From contig CACHEH010000004.1 of NCBI GenBank assembly GCA_902578805.1, positions 1 through 64,000 of the forward strand: a DNA stretch of 64,000 nt, given 5' to 3'. The DNA is from an uncultured SAR116 cluster alpha proteobacterium. GTDB lineage: Bacteria > Pseudomonadota > Alphaproteobacteria > Puniceispirillales > Marisalimonadaceae. The notes under the pieces are model-generated. The model saw only the letters and a program-made list of their open reading frames with translations, was not told the DNA's origin and did no database searches. Positions 38,754 through 47,490 of the stretch are shown here, piece by piece (position 1 is the stretch's first letter; every line of letters starts with the position of its first letter). The position numbers were made by a program, and so were the translations under genes.

Positions 38754-40112
38754 TTAATTACCTGCTATAGTCATATTCTCTATTAGTAGAGTTGGACAAT
38801 TTATAGAATGTGAAAAATCAAGATCGTTAGCAGGTTTGAGTGTCATAAACATATCCTTAAGATTACCTGCTATAGTTGCTTCTGAAATGGGAGTTGATAA
38901 TTCACCATTCTTTATCCAAAAACCACTAGCACCACGACTATAATCACCGGTAACCATAGATACACTACTTCCAATCATATCAGTGACATAAAAACCATTA
39001 CTTATACTAGAAATAATACTTTCAGGTGAAGCATCACTGGGTAATACGAATAGATTAGTTGTTCCTGGTGCTGGAGGCCCACTAATACCTCTTTTTGCAT
39101 TTGCAGTTGGTAGTATATTTAATTGTTTTGAAGATGATAAATCTAATAACCAATTTTCAAGCACTCCATCTTTTATTAAAACATGCTTGGAGGCACCTAG
39201 ACCTTCTGCATCAAACAATCTTGAACCTAAACCTCTTTTAAGAAAAGGATCATCAATTAAAGTAATAGATTTATTTGCAATTTTTTCATTTAAGCGATCT
39301 TTTAAAAAGCTAGTTTTACGTGCTATTGATGATCCATTTATAGCTGATGCAAAGTGACTTGCTATTGACCTAGATACTCTTGGGTCGAAAATAACTGGAT
39401 ATTGTCCGGTAACTGGTTTTTTAGCACCAATCCTGGCCAATGTTTTCTTTGCAGCTTGACGGCCAATTTTTTCACTGTTTTTTAGATCCTCACCATAAAC
39501 TTTAGAAGAGTAATCATAATCCCTTTCCATTTTCCCGTCTTTTTCAGCAATAACAACCACTGACACGCTATGGTTAGATTTTTTTGACGATCCGAAAAAT
39601 CCATTAGATGTCATTAAGAGTGTTTCTCCTTCACCCCATGATGAATCTGCACCGTCACTATTAGTAATACCTTTTACACTTAAAGCTATATCTTCAACTT
39701 CTGATGCCCTATCTCTAATTACATCAACACTTGGTTCTACAGAATCATAACTATCAATAAAAACACCTTCTTGTATTGGGAAGTTTTGAAGTAACTCTTT
39801 ACTTGCTATAAAGCTATATTCATCTTCTGGGGCAATTTTTGCCATTTCCACAGCTCTTTTAGCAACCTCTGTCAGAGCTTCTTCAGAATTTTCATTAGTT
39901 GAAACTGATGAAATTTTATTACCAACAAATACTCTTAATCCAGTGTCAAAGTCTTCATACCTTTGAATGTTTTCATCTTTACCTAATCTTCTGGTAATCG
40001 ATACACCTCTGCTTCTAGATAAAACACAGTCAGCACTAGTTGCACCATTTGCAATAGATGTGTCAATAAGAAGGTTCATAATATCCTTATCATTAAGTAT
40101 TTTTTTAGACAT
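38754..40112 (-). CDS. pmbA: PmbA/TldE metalloprotease-family protein
   Basis: CVLSRSRGVSITRRLG, FDTGLRVFVG, YPVIFDPRVSRSIASHFASAINGSSIARKTSFLKD, TGDYSRGASGFWIKNGEL. Confidence 0.9.
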   Translation of the reverse strand: MSKKILNDKDIMNLLIDTSIANGATSADCVLSRSRGVSITRRLGKDENIQRYEDFDTGLRVFVGNKISSVSTNENSEEALTEVAKRAVEMAKIAPEDEYSFIASKELLQNFPIQEGVFIDSYDSVEPSVDVIRDRASEVEDIALSVKGITNSDGADSSWGEGETLLMTSNGFFGSSKKSNHSVSVVVIAEKDGKMERDYDYSSKVYGEDLKNSEKIGRQAAKKTLARIGAKKPVTGQYPVIFDPRVSRSIASHFASAINGSSIARKTSFLKDRLNEKIANKSITLIDDPFLKRGLGSRLFDAEGLGASKHVLIKDGVLENWLLDLSSSKQLNILPTANAKRGISGPPAPGTTNLFVLPSDASPESIISSISNGFYVTDMIGSSVSMVTGDYSRGASGFWIKNGELSTPISEATIAGNLKDMFMTLKPANDLDFSHSINCPTLLIENMTIAGN

Positions 40113-40217
40113 TTAAATATTGTTCCTATGAAAAAGAGAATTTACAAAAGATTTATATATGTTTTATTAATATACTGTCTTAATTGTTGCAACTTTATAA
40201 GTATATAATAGGTAAAT

Positions 40218-41162
40218 ATGAAAAAAGATATTTTTATTGATGGAGAAACTGGCACCACAGGTTTGCAAGTTCATGAAAAGTTAAGTAAGCATCCAAATGT
40301 TAACGTAATGTCAGTCAATAAATCTAAAAGAAAAGATATTTCTTATAAAAAAGAAATGTTAGCAAAGTCAGATGTTACATTTTTGTGTTTGCCTGATGAA
40401 GGTTCTATTGAAACTGTTCAAATCGCTGATGAACTTGGAGATAAATCTCCAATAATTATTGATGCTTCTACAGCTCATAGAACTAACCCAAAATGGTCAT
40501 ATGGACTTCCTGAGCTCGGAGAGAATTACAGAAAAAGTATAGAAAATTCAAAACGTATTGCATCGCCTGGATGTTATTCTACTGGTGCAAATGTTATTCT
40601 AAAACCTCTGATTTCAAACGGTGTTTTAGGCAAAAATAGACCAATTATTATAAATGCTGTTAGTGGTTATTCAGGTGGTGGAAAATCTATGATCAATTAT
40701 TTTAAACAAACAGACCATGAGCCATTCTTTAATTATGGACTTAAACTTAATCATAAGCATTTAACAGAGATAATTTATCATAACAAGCTTGAACTAACTC
40801 CAATTTTTAGCCCATCTGTTGGAAATTTTATTCAAGGTATGATTGTTTCTATACCACTTCATTTTTCTTGGTTTAATGACAAAGTGGATACTGAAAAGAT
40901 ACAATACATAATAGAAGAATTTTATTCAGGAGCTAATTTTATTAAAGTTTTAAAAAAAGATGAAGGTATTAGTGATAAAGGATATTTTAGACCAGATAAT
41001 TTAGTTGGAACAAACTGTCTTGATATTAGTGTTTTTGGAAATGATGATAATGACCAGTTAATTATTTCATCCAGATTAGATAATTTAGGTAAGGGTGCGT
41101 CAGGCGCTGCCATACAATCTATGAATATTGCTCTAGGATTTGAAGAAACTTTAGGTTTATAA
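40218..41162 (+). CDS. argC: N-acetyl-gamma-glutamyl-phosphate reductase (type 2)
   Basis: FIDGETGTTGLQVHEKL, FLCLPDEGSIETV, IIDASTAHRTNPKWSYGLPE, SPGCYSTGA. Confidence 0.92.
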   Translation: MKKDIFIDGETGTTGLQVHEKLSKHPNVNVMSVNKSKRKDISYKKEMLAKSDVTFLCLPDEGSIETVQIADELGDKSPIIIDASTAHRTNPKWSYGLPELGENYRKSIENSKRIASPGCYSTGANVILKPLISNGVLGKNRPIIINAVSGYSGGGKSMINYFKQTDHEPFFNYGLKLNHKHLTEIIYHNKLELTPIFSPSVGNFIQGMIVSIPLHFSWFNDKVDTEKIQYIIEEFYSGANFIKVLKKDEGISDKGYFRPDNLVGTNCLDISVFGNDDNDQLIISSRLDNLGKGASGAAIQSMNIALGFEETLGL

Positions 41163-41177
41163 AGATATAATGTTTAT

Positions 41178-41954
41178 ATGATAAATAAATATCAAAAAAT
41201 TACTCAAGAATTGTTTCCTAATTTTTCATCGTTTGATAGAGCTTTAAACTATCCATATTTTGCACCTAACTATTCTTTTTCATTTTACAAGGGAGAATTC
41301 ATTAAAGGCATTTGTCATGATTTAAATGATAGAATTCCAATATTATCAGTTGGTTCTAATAGATCTCCATATCAATTAAAAAGAAAATTTTCATTAGATC
41401 AGAATATTTGTGTTACTCCAGCCACTTTATATGATTCTGATGTGGTTTTTGCAGCTTCATTATCATCCTATGGATCTATGCCGGCCACACAATGGCCAAG
41501 TAAAGGAACCGAAGTAAATCTTAGTGTATTGTGGTTAAATGAGGAACAGTTAGACATCATGCATTTAAGTGAGGCGTTAGGAGTGGCATACAATTTTGTA
41601 AGGCTTAAGTTAGATACTGTTAAAATAAAAGATTTTAAATATGCAAAACACATATATGGATATATTTCAATTGCAGGTGTGTTTCCATTTAATGAGAATA
41701 AACCTAAAAGGTTGTCTCTAATTAATGCTAAGAACGCTACATTAAAAGGCTTTAGTGAACAAAAAGCGTTATTATCATTAATTCAAAGTTTAGGAATTGA
41801 GAGAGATAGATTATCAGAATGGGTTTATAAGGTCATTAGCAACAAAACTTACAGAATTAGTCTTCATGAGAAGCTTAAGTCAAAAGCAATAAATCCACCA
41901 AATCCTGATTGGGAAATTGTTAAAAAAAGTGTACGGGGTAACTTAATAATTTAA
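41178..41954 (+). CDS. Uncharacterized protein, possible divergent gamma-glutamylcyclotransferase-like fold
   Basis: 258-aa ORF with ordinary codon pattern; ILSVGSNRSPYQLKRKF resembles the GGCT YGSN...Q region and VNLSVLWLNEEQLDIMHLSEALGVAYNFVRLKL resembles the catalytic-Glu region. CDS is confident; function is not. Confidence 0.6.
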   Translation: MINKYQKITQELFPNFSSFDRALNYPYFAPNYSFSFYKGEFIKGICHDLNDRIPILSVGSNRSPYQLKRKFSLDQNICVTPATLYDSDVVFAASLSSYGSMPATQWPSKGTEVNLSVLWLNEEQLDIMHLSEALGVAYNFVRLKLDTVKIKDFKYAKHIYGYISIAGVFPFNENKPKRLSLINAKNATLKGFSEQKALLSLIQSLGIERDRLSEWVYKVISNKTYRISLHEKLKSKAINPPNPDWEIVKKSVRGNLII

Positions 41955-42115
41955 GACTAATTATTTATATTTTATCTTTTTGAAGAAAATTGATTTTTAT
42001 TTAATGTTTTATACCTGTTTTATCTAAAGCAACATAAAAATTTAAGCAAAAATTAGTAAAATTTATACCTAAAATATAGAAAATTATGTAAATTTACTTA
42101 AATTTCATCTAACAA

Positions 42116-42130
42116 TGATAATTGTTATCA
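42116..42130. repeat. Palindrome TGATAA-TTG-TTATCA upstream of proteorhodopsin
   Basis: Perfect 6-bp arms with a 3-nt centre, about 183 bp upstream of the start codon. Confidence 0.4.
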
Positions 42131-42263
42131 AAAAATAAACCTATATAAAACAATATGTTAACAAATTAGATGAAAAAAAAATGCAATTAAATTACTTTTA
42201 ATTGTTGCCTAACATTAAATTCCCTTTTATTGTTTTCGCTAAATGTGCTATTTTGCATTGAAT

Positions 42264-42277
42264 CTAGCAGTTGCTAG
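42264..42277. repeat. Palindrome CTAGCA-GT-TGCTAG upstream of proteorhodopsin
   Basis: Perfect 6-bp arms with a 2-nt centre, 35 bp before the ATG at 42313. Confidence 0.45.
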
Positions 42278-42312
42278 AAATTAAACATGACAAGTATAAG
42301 GGGAGTTTATAA

Positions 42313-43077
42313 ATGTCTTTTTTAAAATATTTAATACCGGCTAGTTTTTTAGCCTTACTTCCAACACTTTCATTTGCAGGGTCACACGGTGCTAATCTAG
42401 ACCCAGGTGATGCTGTTGGTATAAGTTTCTGGATAATATCTATTTCTATGGTTGCAGCAACTGTTTTTTTCTTAATGGAATCATTGAGAGTAAAAGGCAA
42501 GTGGAGAACATCTCTAGTTGTTGGTGCTCTTGTCACCTTAGTTGCTGGTGTCCACTATTTCTATATGAGAGAAGTGTGGGTAGCCACAGGTGCATCTCCT
42601 ACAGTATTTAGATATGTCGACTGGATAATAACAGTTCCACTTCAAATGATTGAATTCTATTTAATTCTAGCAGCATGTACTGCAATAGCTGGTGGAGTTT
42701 TCTGGAGATTATTTCTTGGGTCTTTAGTAATGTTAATTGGTGGATATTTAGGTGAAGCTGGTTTTATTAACGCAACTCTTGGTTTTGTTATTGGAATGGC
42801 TGGATGGATATTCATTCTATATGAAATCTTTGCAGGTGAAGCTGGTAAAGTTAGCGCAGAAAGTGCACCTGAATCCGTACAGACAGCCTTTAACACAATG
42901 AAATGGATTGTCACAATTGGCTGGGCTATATACCCAATTGGTTACTTCATGGGTTACATGATGGGAGGCGCTGACGTAAATGCATTGAATTTTATCTATA
43001 ACATAGCAGACGTTATTAATAAAATTGCTTTCTGTTTAGCCATATGGGCTGCAGCAGTATCAGAGTCAGATGCGTAA
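42313..43077 (+). CDS. Proteorhodopsin, light-driven proton pump type, predicted blue-absorbing
   Basis: Seven TM-like helices with a signal peptide. RYVDWIITVPLQMIEFYLIL gives D103/T107/Q111/E114, aligning with EBAC31A08 D97/T101/L105/E108. Schiff-base Lys in IADVINKIAF (K237); H81 in AGVHYFYMREVW. Confidence 0.97.
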   Translation: MSFLKYLIPASFLALLPTLSFAGSHGANLDPGDAVGISFWIISISMVAATVFFLMESLRVKGKWRTSLVVGALVTLVAGVHYFYMREVWVATGASPTVFRYVDWIITVPLQMIEFYLILAACTAIAGGVFWRLFLGSLVMLIGGYLGEAGFINATLGFVIGMAGWIFILYEIFAGEAGKVSAESAPESVQTAFNTMKWIVTIGWAIYPIGYFMGYMMGGADVNALNFIYNIADVINKIAFCLAIWAAAVSESDA

Positions 43078-43097
43078 ATATTAAAAAAATAAAACAT

Positions 43098-43131
43098 AAA
43101 GCCTGTAGGCAATCCTGCAGGCTTTTTTTTT
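43098..43131 (+). terminator. Rho-independent terminator between proteorhodopsin and crtI
   Basis: AAAGCCTGTAGG-CAAT-CCTGCAGGCTTT hairpin (one mismatch) running into a long T tract. Confidence 0.9.
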
Positions 43132-43152
43132 GTATTATGGTTATAAATCTTA

Positions 43153-44649
43153 ATGGCTTTATTTGACAAAAAACAAAATAATAAAAATATCAAAAGTATC
43201 GTTATTGGAGGTGGCTTTGGTGGTATAGCAATTGCTCTAAGATTGAGAGCCCTCGGTCACAAAGTTACTTTAATAGAAAGATTAGGATCTTTAGGCGGTA
43301 GGGCTCAGGTTTTTAAAAAAAATGGTTTCAAACACGATGCTGGGCCTACTGTAATAACGGCACCTTTTTTATTTGACGAACTCTTTGAACTTTTCAATGA
43401 GAAAAGAGAAGAATATATCGAATTTAGACCTTTGGAACCTTGGTATAGGTTTCATTTTCATGATGGTCAATCTTTTGATTATTCAGAAAGTATACAAAAA
43501 ACAAAAAAAGAAATGAAGAAGTTTTCTATCGAGGATGCAAATAATTATGACAAATTATTAGAAGCCTCTAAAGCTATTTTTGATGTAGGTTTTACAAAGT
43601 TATCAGACAAACCTTTTATCTCATTTTTTTATATGATTAAACAAATACCTGCCTTAATAAAGTTAAAAAGTTATTTAACTGTTGCTCAACTAGTAAATAA
43701 ATATATCAAAAATCCAAATTTAAGAGCAGCTTTTTCTATACATCCATTATTGGTAGGAGGAAATCCATTTTCAACTACTTCTATATATGCCCTGATACAT
43801 TTTTTAGAGAGAAATTGGGGAGTTTACTTTAGTATGGGTGGCACTGGAAAACTTGTTGAAGAATTAACAAAACTGTTAGTACGAACTGGGGTAGAAATCA
43901 AATATAACTTAGATATAAAAAATGCTTTCGAAAAAAATGGTCGAATTGAAAAAATCGAATGTATGAATGGGAAAATAATTTATGCAGATAACTTTGTTTT
44001 TAACGGGGATCCACCAACTTTTTATAATGAAATTTTGAAATCAAAAATTAAGAAAAGAAAAAAATTCTTACCAGAAAAATTTACGAGTTATTCTTTTGGT
44101 ATGTTTGTTTTATTTTTTGGAACAAAAAAAAAATATTCGAATATTGCACACCATTCAATTTGGCTGGGAAAAAGGTTTAAAAGCTTATTAACTGATATAT
44201 TTGATAACAAAGTTTTAAGTGACGATTTTTCATTATATATTCATAGACCAACTGCAACTGATAGTTCTTTTGCTCCAAAACAATGTGATAGCTTTTATGT
44301 CCTTTGTCCTGTACCAAACTTACAAGGTAATATTAATTGGGAAATGGAGGGTGATAAATTAAAGTTCAGAATTGTAGATGCTTTAGACGCTACAATTTTA
44401 CCAGAATTAAAAAATTATATTTGTGATGAATTTTATATGACTCCTGTTGATTTTAAAAATGATTACCGTTCTACTCACGGCGCAGGTTTTTCAATAGCGC
44501 CAAATTTTTCTCAATCTGCGTGGTTTAGGTATCACAATAAAGACCCACATATTAATAATTTATTTTTTGCTGCAGCTGGAGCTCACCCTGGTGCAGGTAT
44601 TCCCGGAGTTTTGTCATCTGCTAAAGTTGTTGAAAATCTTATTAAATAA
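43153..44649 (+). CDS. crtI: Phytoene desaturase
   Basis: IVIGGGFGGIAIALRLRALGHKVTLIERLGSLGGRAQVFKKNGFKHDAGPTVITAP; C-terminal AAAGAHPGAGIPGVLSSAKVVENL. Confidence 0.95.
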   Translation: MALFDKKQNNKNIKSIVIGGGFGGIAIALRLRALGHKVTLIERLGSLGGRAQVFKKNGFKHDAGPTVITAPFLFDELFELFNEKREEYIEFRPLEPWYRFHFHDGQSFDYSESIQKTKKEMKKFSIEDANNYDKLLEASKAIFDVGFTKLSDKPFISFFYMIKQIPALIKLKSYLTVAQLVNKYIKNPNLRAAFSIHPLLVGGNPFSTTSIYALIHFLERNWGVYFSMGGTGKLVEELTKLLVRTGVEIKYNLDIKNAFEKNGRIEKIECMNGKIIYADNFVFNGDPPTFYNEILKSKIKKRKKFLPEKFTSYSFGMFVLFFGTKKKYSNIAHHSIWLGKRFKSLLTDIFDNKVLSDDFSLYIHRPTATDSSFAPKQCDSFYVLCPVPNLQGNINWEMEGDKLKFRIVDALDATILPELKNYICDEFYMTPVDFKNDYRSTHGAGFSIAPNFSQSAWFRYHNKDPHINNLFFAAAGAHPGAGIPGVLSSAKVVENLIK

Positions 44650-44661
44650 AGGGTCTGTTTT

Positions 44662-45570
44662 ATGGCTTATCACATTGACAACGCCAAGTCAGTTTTAAAA
44701 AAAAATGGTAAAAGTTTTTACTGGGCTGGAAAATTTTTACCTAAAGAATTCATAAATAGGGCTGCGGAGTTATATAGTTTTTGTAGAATTTTAGACGATA
44801 TAGCAGATAATGGAGCTATAAGTTCCTCAAAAGATCTAAGCAGTATTAGATCCTATATCAAAAAAAAAACATTTAAAGACTTAGAAAATATTTTTTCAAT
44901 TCAGTATCCAAAATTTTTAAATTCGTCCTCAAAAAAAGTAGTGCTACATCTAATTGATGGACTTATTTTAGATCAAAAGTCTATTTTATTTAAAAAAGAA
45001 GAGGAGTTAATTAAATATTCTTATCATGTTGCTGGAACTGTAGGAATAATGATGTGCGATGCTTTAAAATGTGACAATAGTAATGCTAAATCATTTGCTA
45101 TAGATCTTGGAATAGCTATGCAGCTTACAAATATCGCAAGAGATGTTCTAGAAGATGCTAAAATGGGAAGACGATATTTACCAGGGTCTTGGGTACAGAA
45201 TATTTCACCTAAAGAAATAGTTTTAGCAGCTAAAACTAATGACTTAAAAAAAATTCGTATTATTTCAAAAGGTATTAAAAAGCTTCTAATCCTTAGTGAA
45301 CAATATTATCTTAGTGGAGAAAGGGGTTTTGCTTTTTTACCGATAAATACAAGGGTTGCAATTTCTGTAGCATCAGGAGTTTACAGAGAAATAGGAGTAC
45401 AGTTAGAAAATGAAAATTACAATTGGCATAATGGTAGACAAGTAACATCAATTTACAAGAAGATACAAATTTCGCTATTCAAGATAATCAAAGAAATTTT
45501 TTATATTAGAATTAAAAAAAAGCATAATTCTAAACTACATAATTTTTTAGAAAACATAGTCGATGATTAA
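44662..45570 (+). CDS. crtB: Phytoene synthase
   Basis: SFYWAGKFLP, YSFCRILDDIAD, AIDLGIAMQLTNIARDVLEDAKMGRRYLP. Confidence 0.94.
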   Translation: MAYHIDNAKSVLKKNGKSFYWAGKFLPKEFINRAAELYSFCRILDDIADNGAISSSKDLSSIRSYIKKKTFKDLENIFSIQYPKFLNSSSKKVVLHLIDGLILDQKSILFKKEEELIKYSYHVAGTVGIMMCDALKCDNSNAKSFAIDLGIAMQLTNIARDVLEDAKMGRRYLPGSWVQNISPKEIVLAAKTNDLKKIRIISKGIKKLLILSEQYYLSGERGFAFLPINTRVAISVASGVYREIGVQLENENYNWHNGRQVTSIYKKIQISLFKIIKEIFYIRIKKKHNSKLHNFLENIVDD

Positions 45571-46678
45571 TAAGGAAATTAATATAATTGGGGGTGGTTG
45601 TGCAACATTTTCATTAGCCAGGCTAAGTCACAACTTATCTGATTATAAATTTAATTTGTTTGTAGGTGACAAAAATAAAATTAATAAAGACCATTTTTGG
45701 GGTTTTTGGAAAGTTAAATTTAACGAAGAAGCTTACGATAACGCAAATCATGTGTGGTCGAAATGGTCAATAAACACAGATGATTCAAGACATATTCTAA
45801 CTTCATTTAAACATCCTTATTGTGTTATAAGAAGACATAAATGGTTAGACCTATGTAGAAATCAACTTAAAAGTGAAAAACTTACAATTTTTGAAAATGA
45901 TGTTCTTGAAAAAGATAATCACTTATTTATAAAGAATAGGATGATTAAAGGTGATTTGGTTTTTGATAGTAGACCACCCAAAATACCAAATAATGTTTTA
46001 TTGCAACATTTTGAAGGGTATGTAGTAACCTCTAACAAAGATGTATTTGATGAAAAATTAGTAACATTAATGGACTTTAGGTGCGATCAGTCAAGAGGTG
46101 TGCATTTTATTTATCTTTTACCATTCAGCAAAAGAAAAGCATTAGTTGAATCTACAATGTTCTCAAAAAAAGTTGAGAATAAAGAATTTTATTCAAATGA
46201 AATTTCAAAATATCTTAAGAATTATTTTAACTTAATTGAATACACAAAAAGTGATCATGAAAAAGGTATTATTCCTATGCATTATATATCTAATGAATCT
46301 AAAGAAGCTTATAATATTGGTACTAGAGGAGGAGCAGTAAGACCTTCTTCTGGATATGCCTTTACATTTATTCAAAAACAGGCATATCAAATAATTAGCC
46401 AAATAAAAAAAAGAAAAAAAATTAATACTAAAATTCACAACAATATTGATTTGTTTCTAGATAAAATATTTATTAATGTAATAAATGATTACCCTTTACT
46501 TGCTCCTAAAATATTTTCAGGTTTAGCCAGTATATTAAATGGTGATGAAATGGCTAAATTCATGTCCGGAAATACTTCACTATTAACAACTTGCAAAATA
46601 ATTATTTCAATGCCTAAAATACCATTTATTAAATCATTTTTTTATGTAGTGTATCGTAAATGGTCCATTTTGCGTTAG
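45563..46678 (+). CDS. crtY: Lycopene beta-cyclase
   Basis: IIGGGCATFSLARLS; VFDSRPPK; LPFSKRKALVESTMFS; GIIPMHYI; GTRGGAVRPSSGYAFTFIQKQA. Confidence 0.92.
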   Translation: MINKEINIIGGGCATFSLARLSHNLSDYKFNLFVGDKNKINKDHFWGFWKVKFNEEAYDNANHVWSKWSINTDDSRHILTSFKHPYCVIRRHKWLDLCRNQLKSEKLTIFENDVLEKDNHLFIKNRMIKGDLVFDSRPPKIPNNVLLQHFEGYVVTSNKDVFDEKLVTLMDFRCDQSRGVHFIYLLPFSKRKALVESTMFSKKVENKEFYSNEISKYLKNYFNLIEYTKSDHEKGIIPMHYISNESKEAYNIGTRGGAVRPSSGYAFTFIQKQAYQIISQIKKRKKINTKIHNNIDLFLDKIFINVINDYPLLAPKIFSGLASILNGDEMAKFMSGNTSLLTTCKIIISMPKIPFIKSFFYVVYRKWSILR

Positions 46679-47481
46679 ATTGGTTAGATTATATCTCACT
46701 TTTTTTTATTATTTTTATGGGTATCCCCCATGGAGCTATTGATGGAGCTATTTCTGTTACATTAGGCTTTACAAAAAATTTTCATTTACAAGTACGATTT
46801 ATAATTACTTATTTGTTAATTGTCATTTTAGTTGTTGTTCTGTGGTACTTTTTACCAGTTTTTTCGCTAATAATATTTTTATTGGCAAGTATTTTCCACT
46901 TTGGTTGTGGAGATTTAAATTGGAAAAATAATCGCTTTTATTACATCAGTGGTTATGTTCATGGGGGACTGGTAGTACTGGGCATAATTTTTTTTAATAA
47001 AGATGAAGTTGATAATCTTTTTTCAATTTTATCTGGAAATCAATTATACTTATTGTGGCAATTCCTTTATGCTTCTCTTATAGTTTGGGTGTTATCATTA
47101 ATTTACTTGTTATTTAATCACAAGAAAATTGTTATTACGAAAAATTATATCAAATTGTTGTCGTTAATTGTTTTGGTGATTTCACTTCTTCCTCCTTTAC
47201 CAGCATTTGCAATATATTTTTGTTCAATTCACAGTACCAACCATATAAAAAGAATTATACCAACTTTACTAAGCTTCATGGAAAAGAAAAAAATATTGTT
47301 TTTAATGATCATTTTTTCTGTATTAAGTTGGTTAGGTGGAGGACTTGCATACTATATTTTATTAAATTTAAACTCATACACTGACACAATTATAAAAGTA
47401 ACTTTTATTGGACTAGCTGCATTAACATTTCCACATATGATTTTAGTAGATGGTGTATTTAGGTTAAAATATAAAGTTTAA
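46660..47481 (+). CDS. blh: Beta-carotene 15,15'-dioxygenase, Brp/Blh family
   Basis: Polytopic membrane protein; IFMGIPHGAIDGAIS, ASIFHFGCGDLNW, CSIHSTNHI, FPHMILVD; overlaps the crtY end by 19 nt. Confidence 0.9.
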   Translation: MVHFALDWLDYISLFFIIFMGIPHGAIDGAISVTLGFTKNFHLQVRFIITYLLIVILVVVLWYFLPVFSLIIFLLASIFHFGCGDLNWKNNRFYYISGYVHGGLVVLGIIFFNKDEVDNLFSILSGNQLYLLWQFLYASLIVWVLSLIYLLFNHKKIVITKNYIKLLSLIVLVISLLPPLPAFAIYFCSIHSTNHIKRIIPTLLSFMEKKKILFLMIIFSVLSWLGGGLAYYILLNLNSYTDTIIKVTFIGLAALTFPHMILVDGVFRLKYKV

Positions 47482-47490
47482 GATTTCCAT

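Noticed and set aside
42113-42131. Canonical Fur box upstream of proteorhodopsin
   Set aside because: Only a short TGATAA/TTATCA palindrome; it lacks the full repeated GATAAT structure, so it is listed only as a palindrome.
42264-42536. 90-aa minus-strand ORF overlapping the proteorhodopsin start
   Set aside because: Shadow of the opsin coding frame with no independent support.
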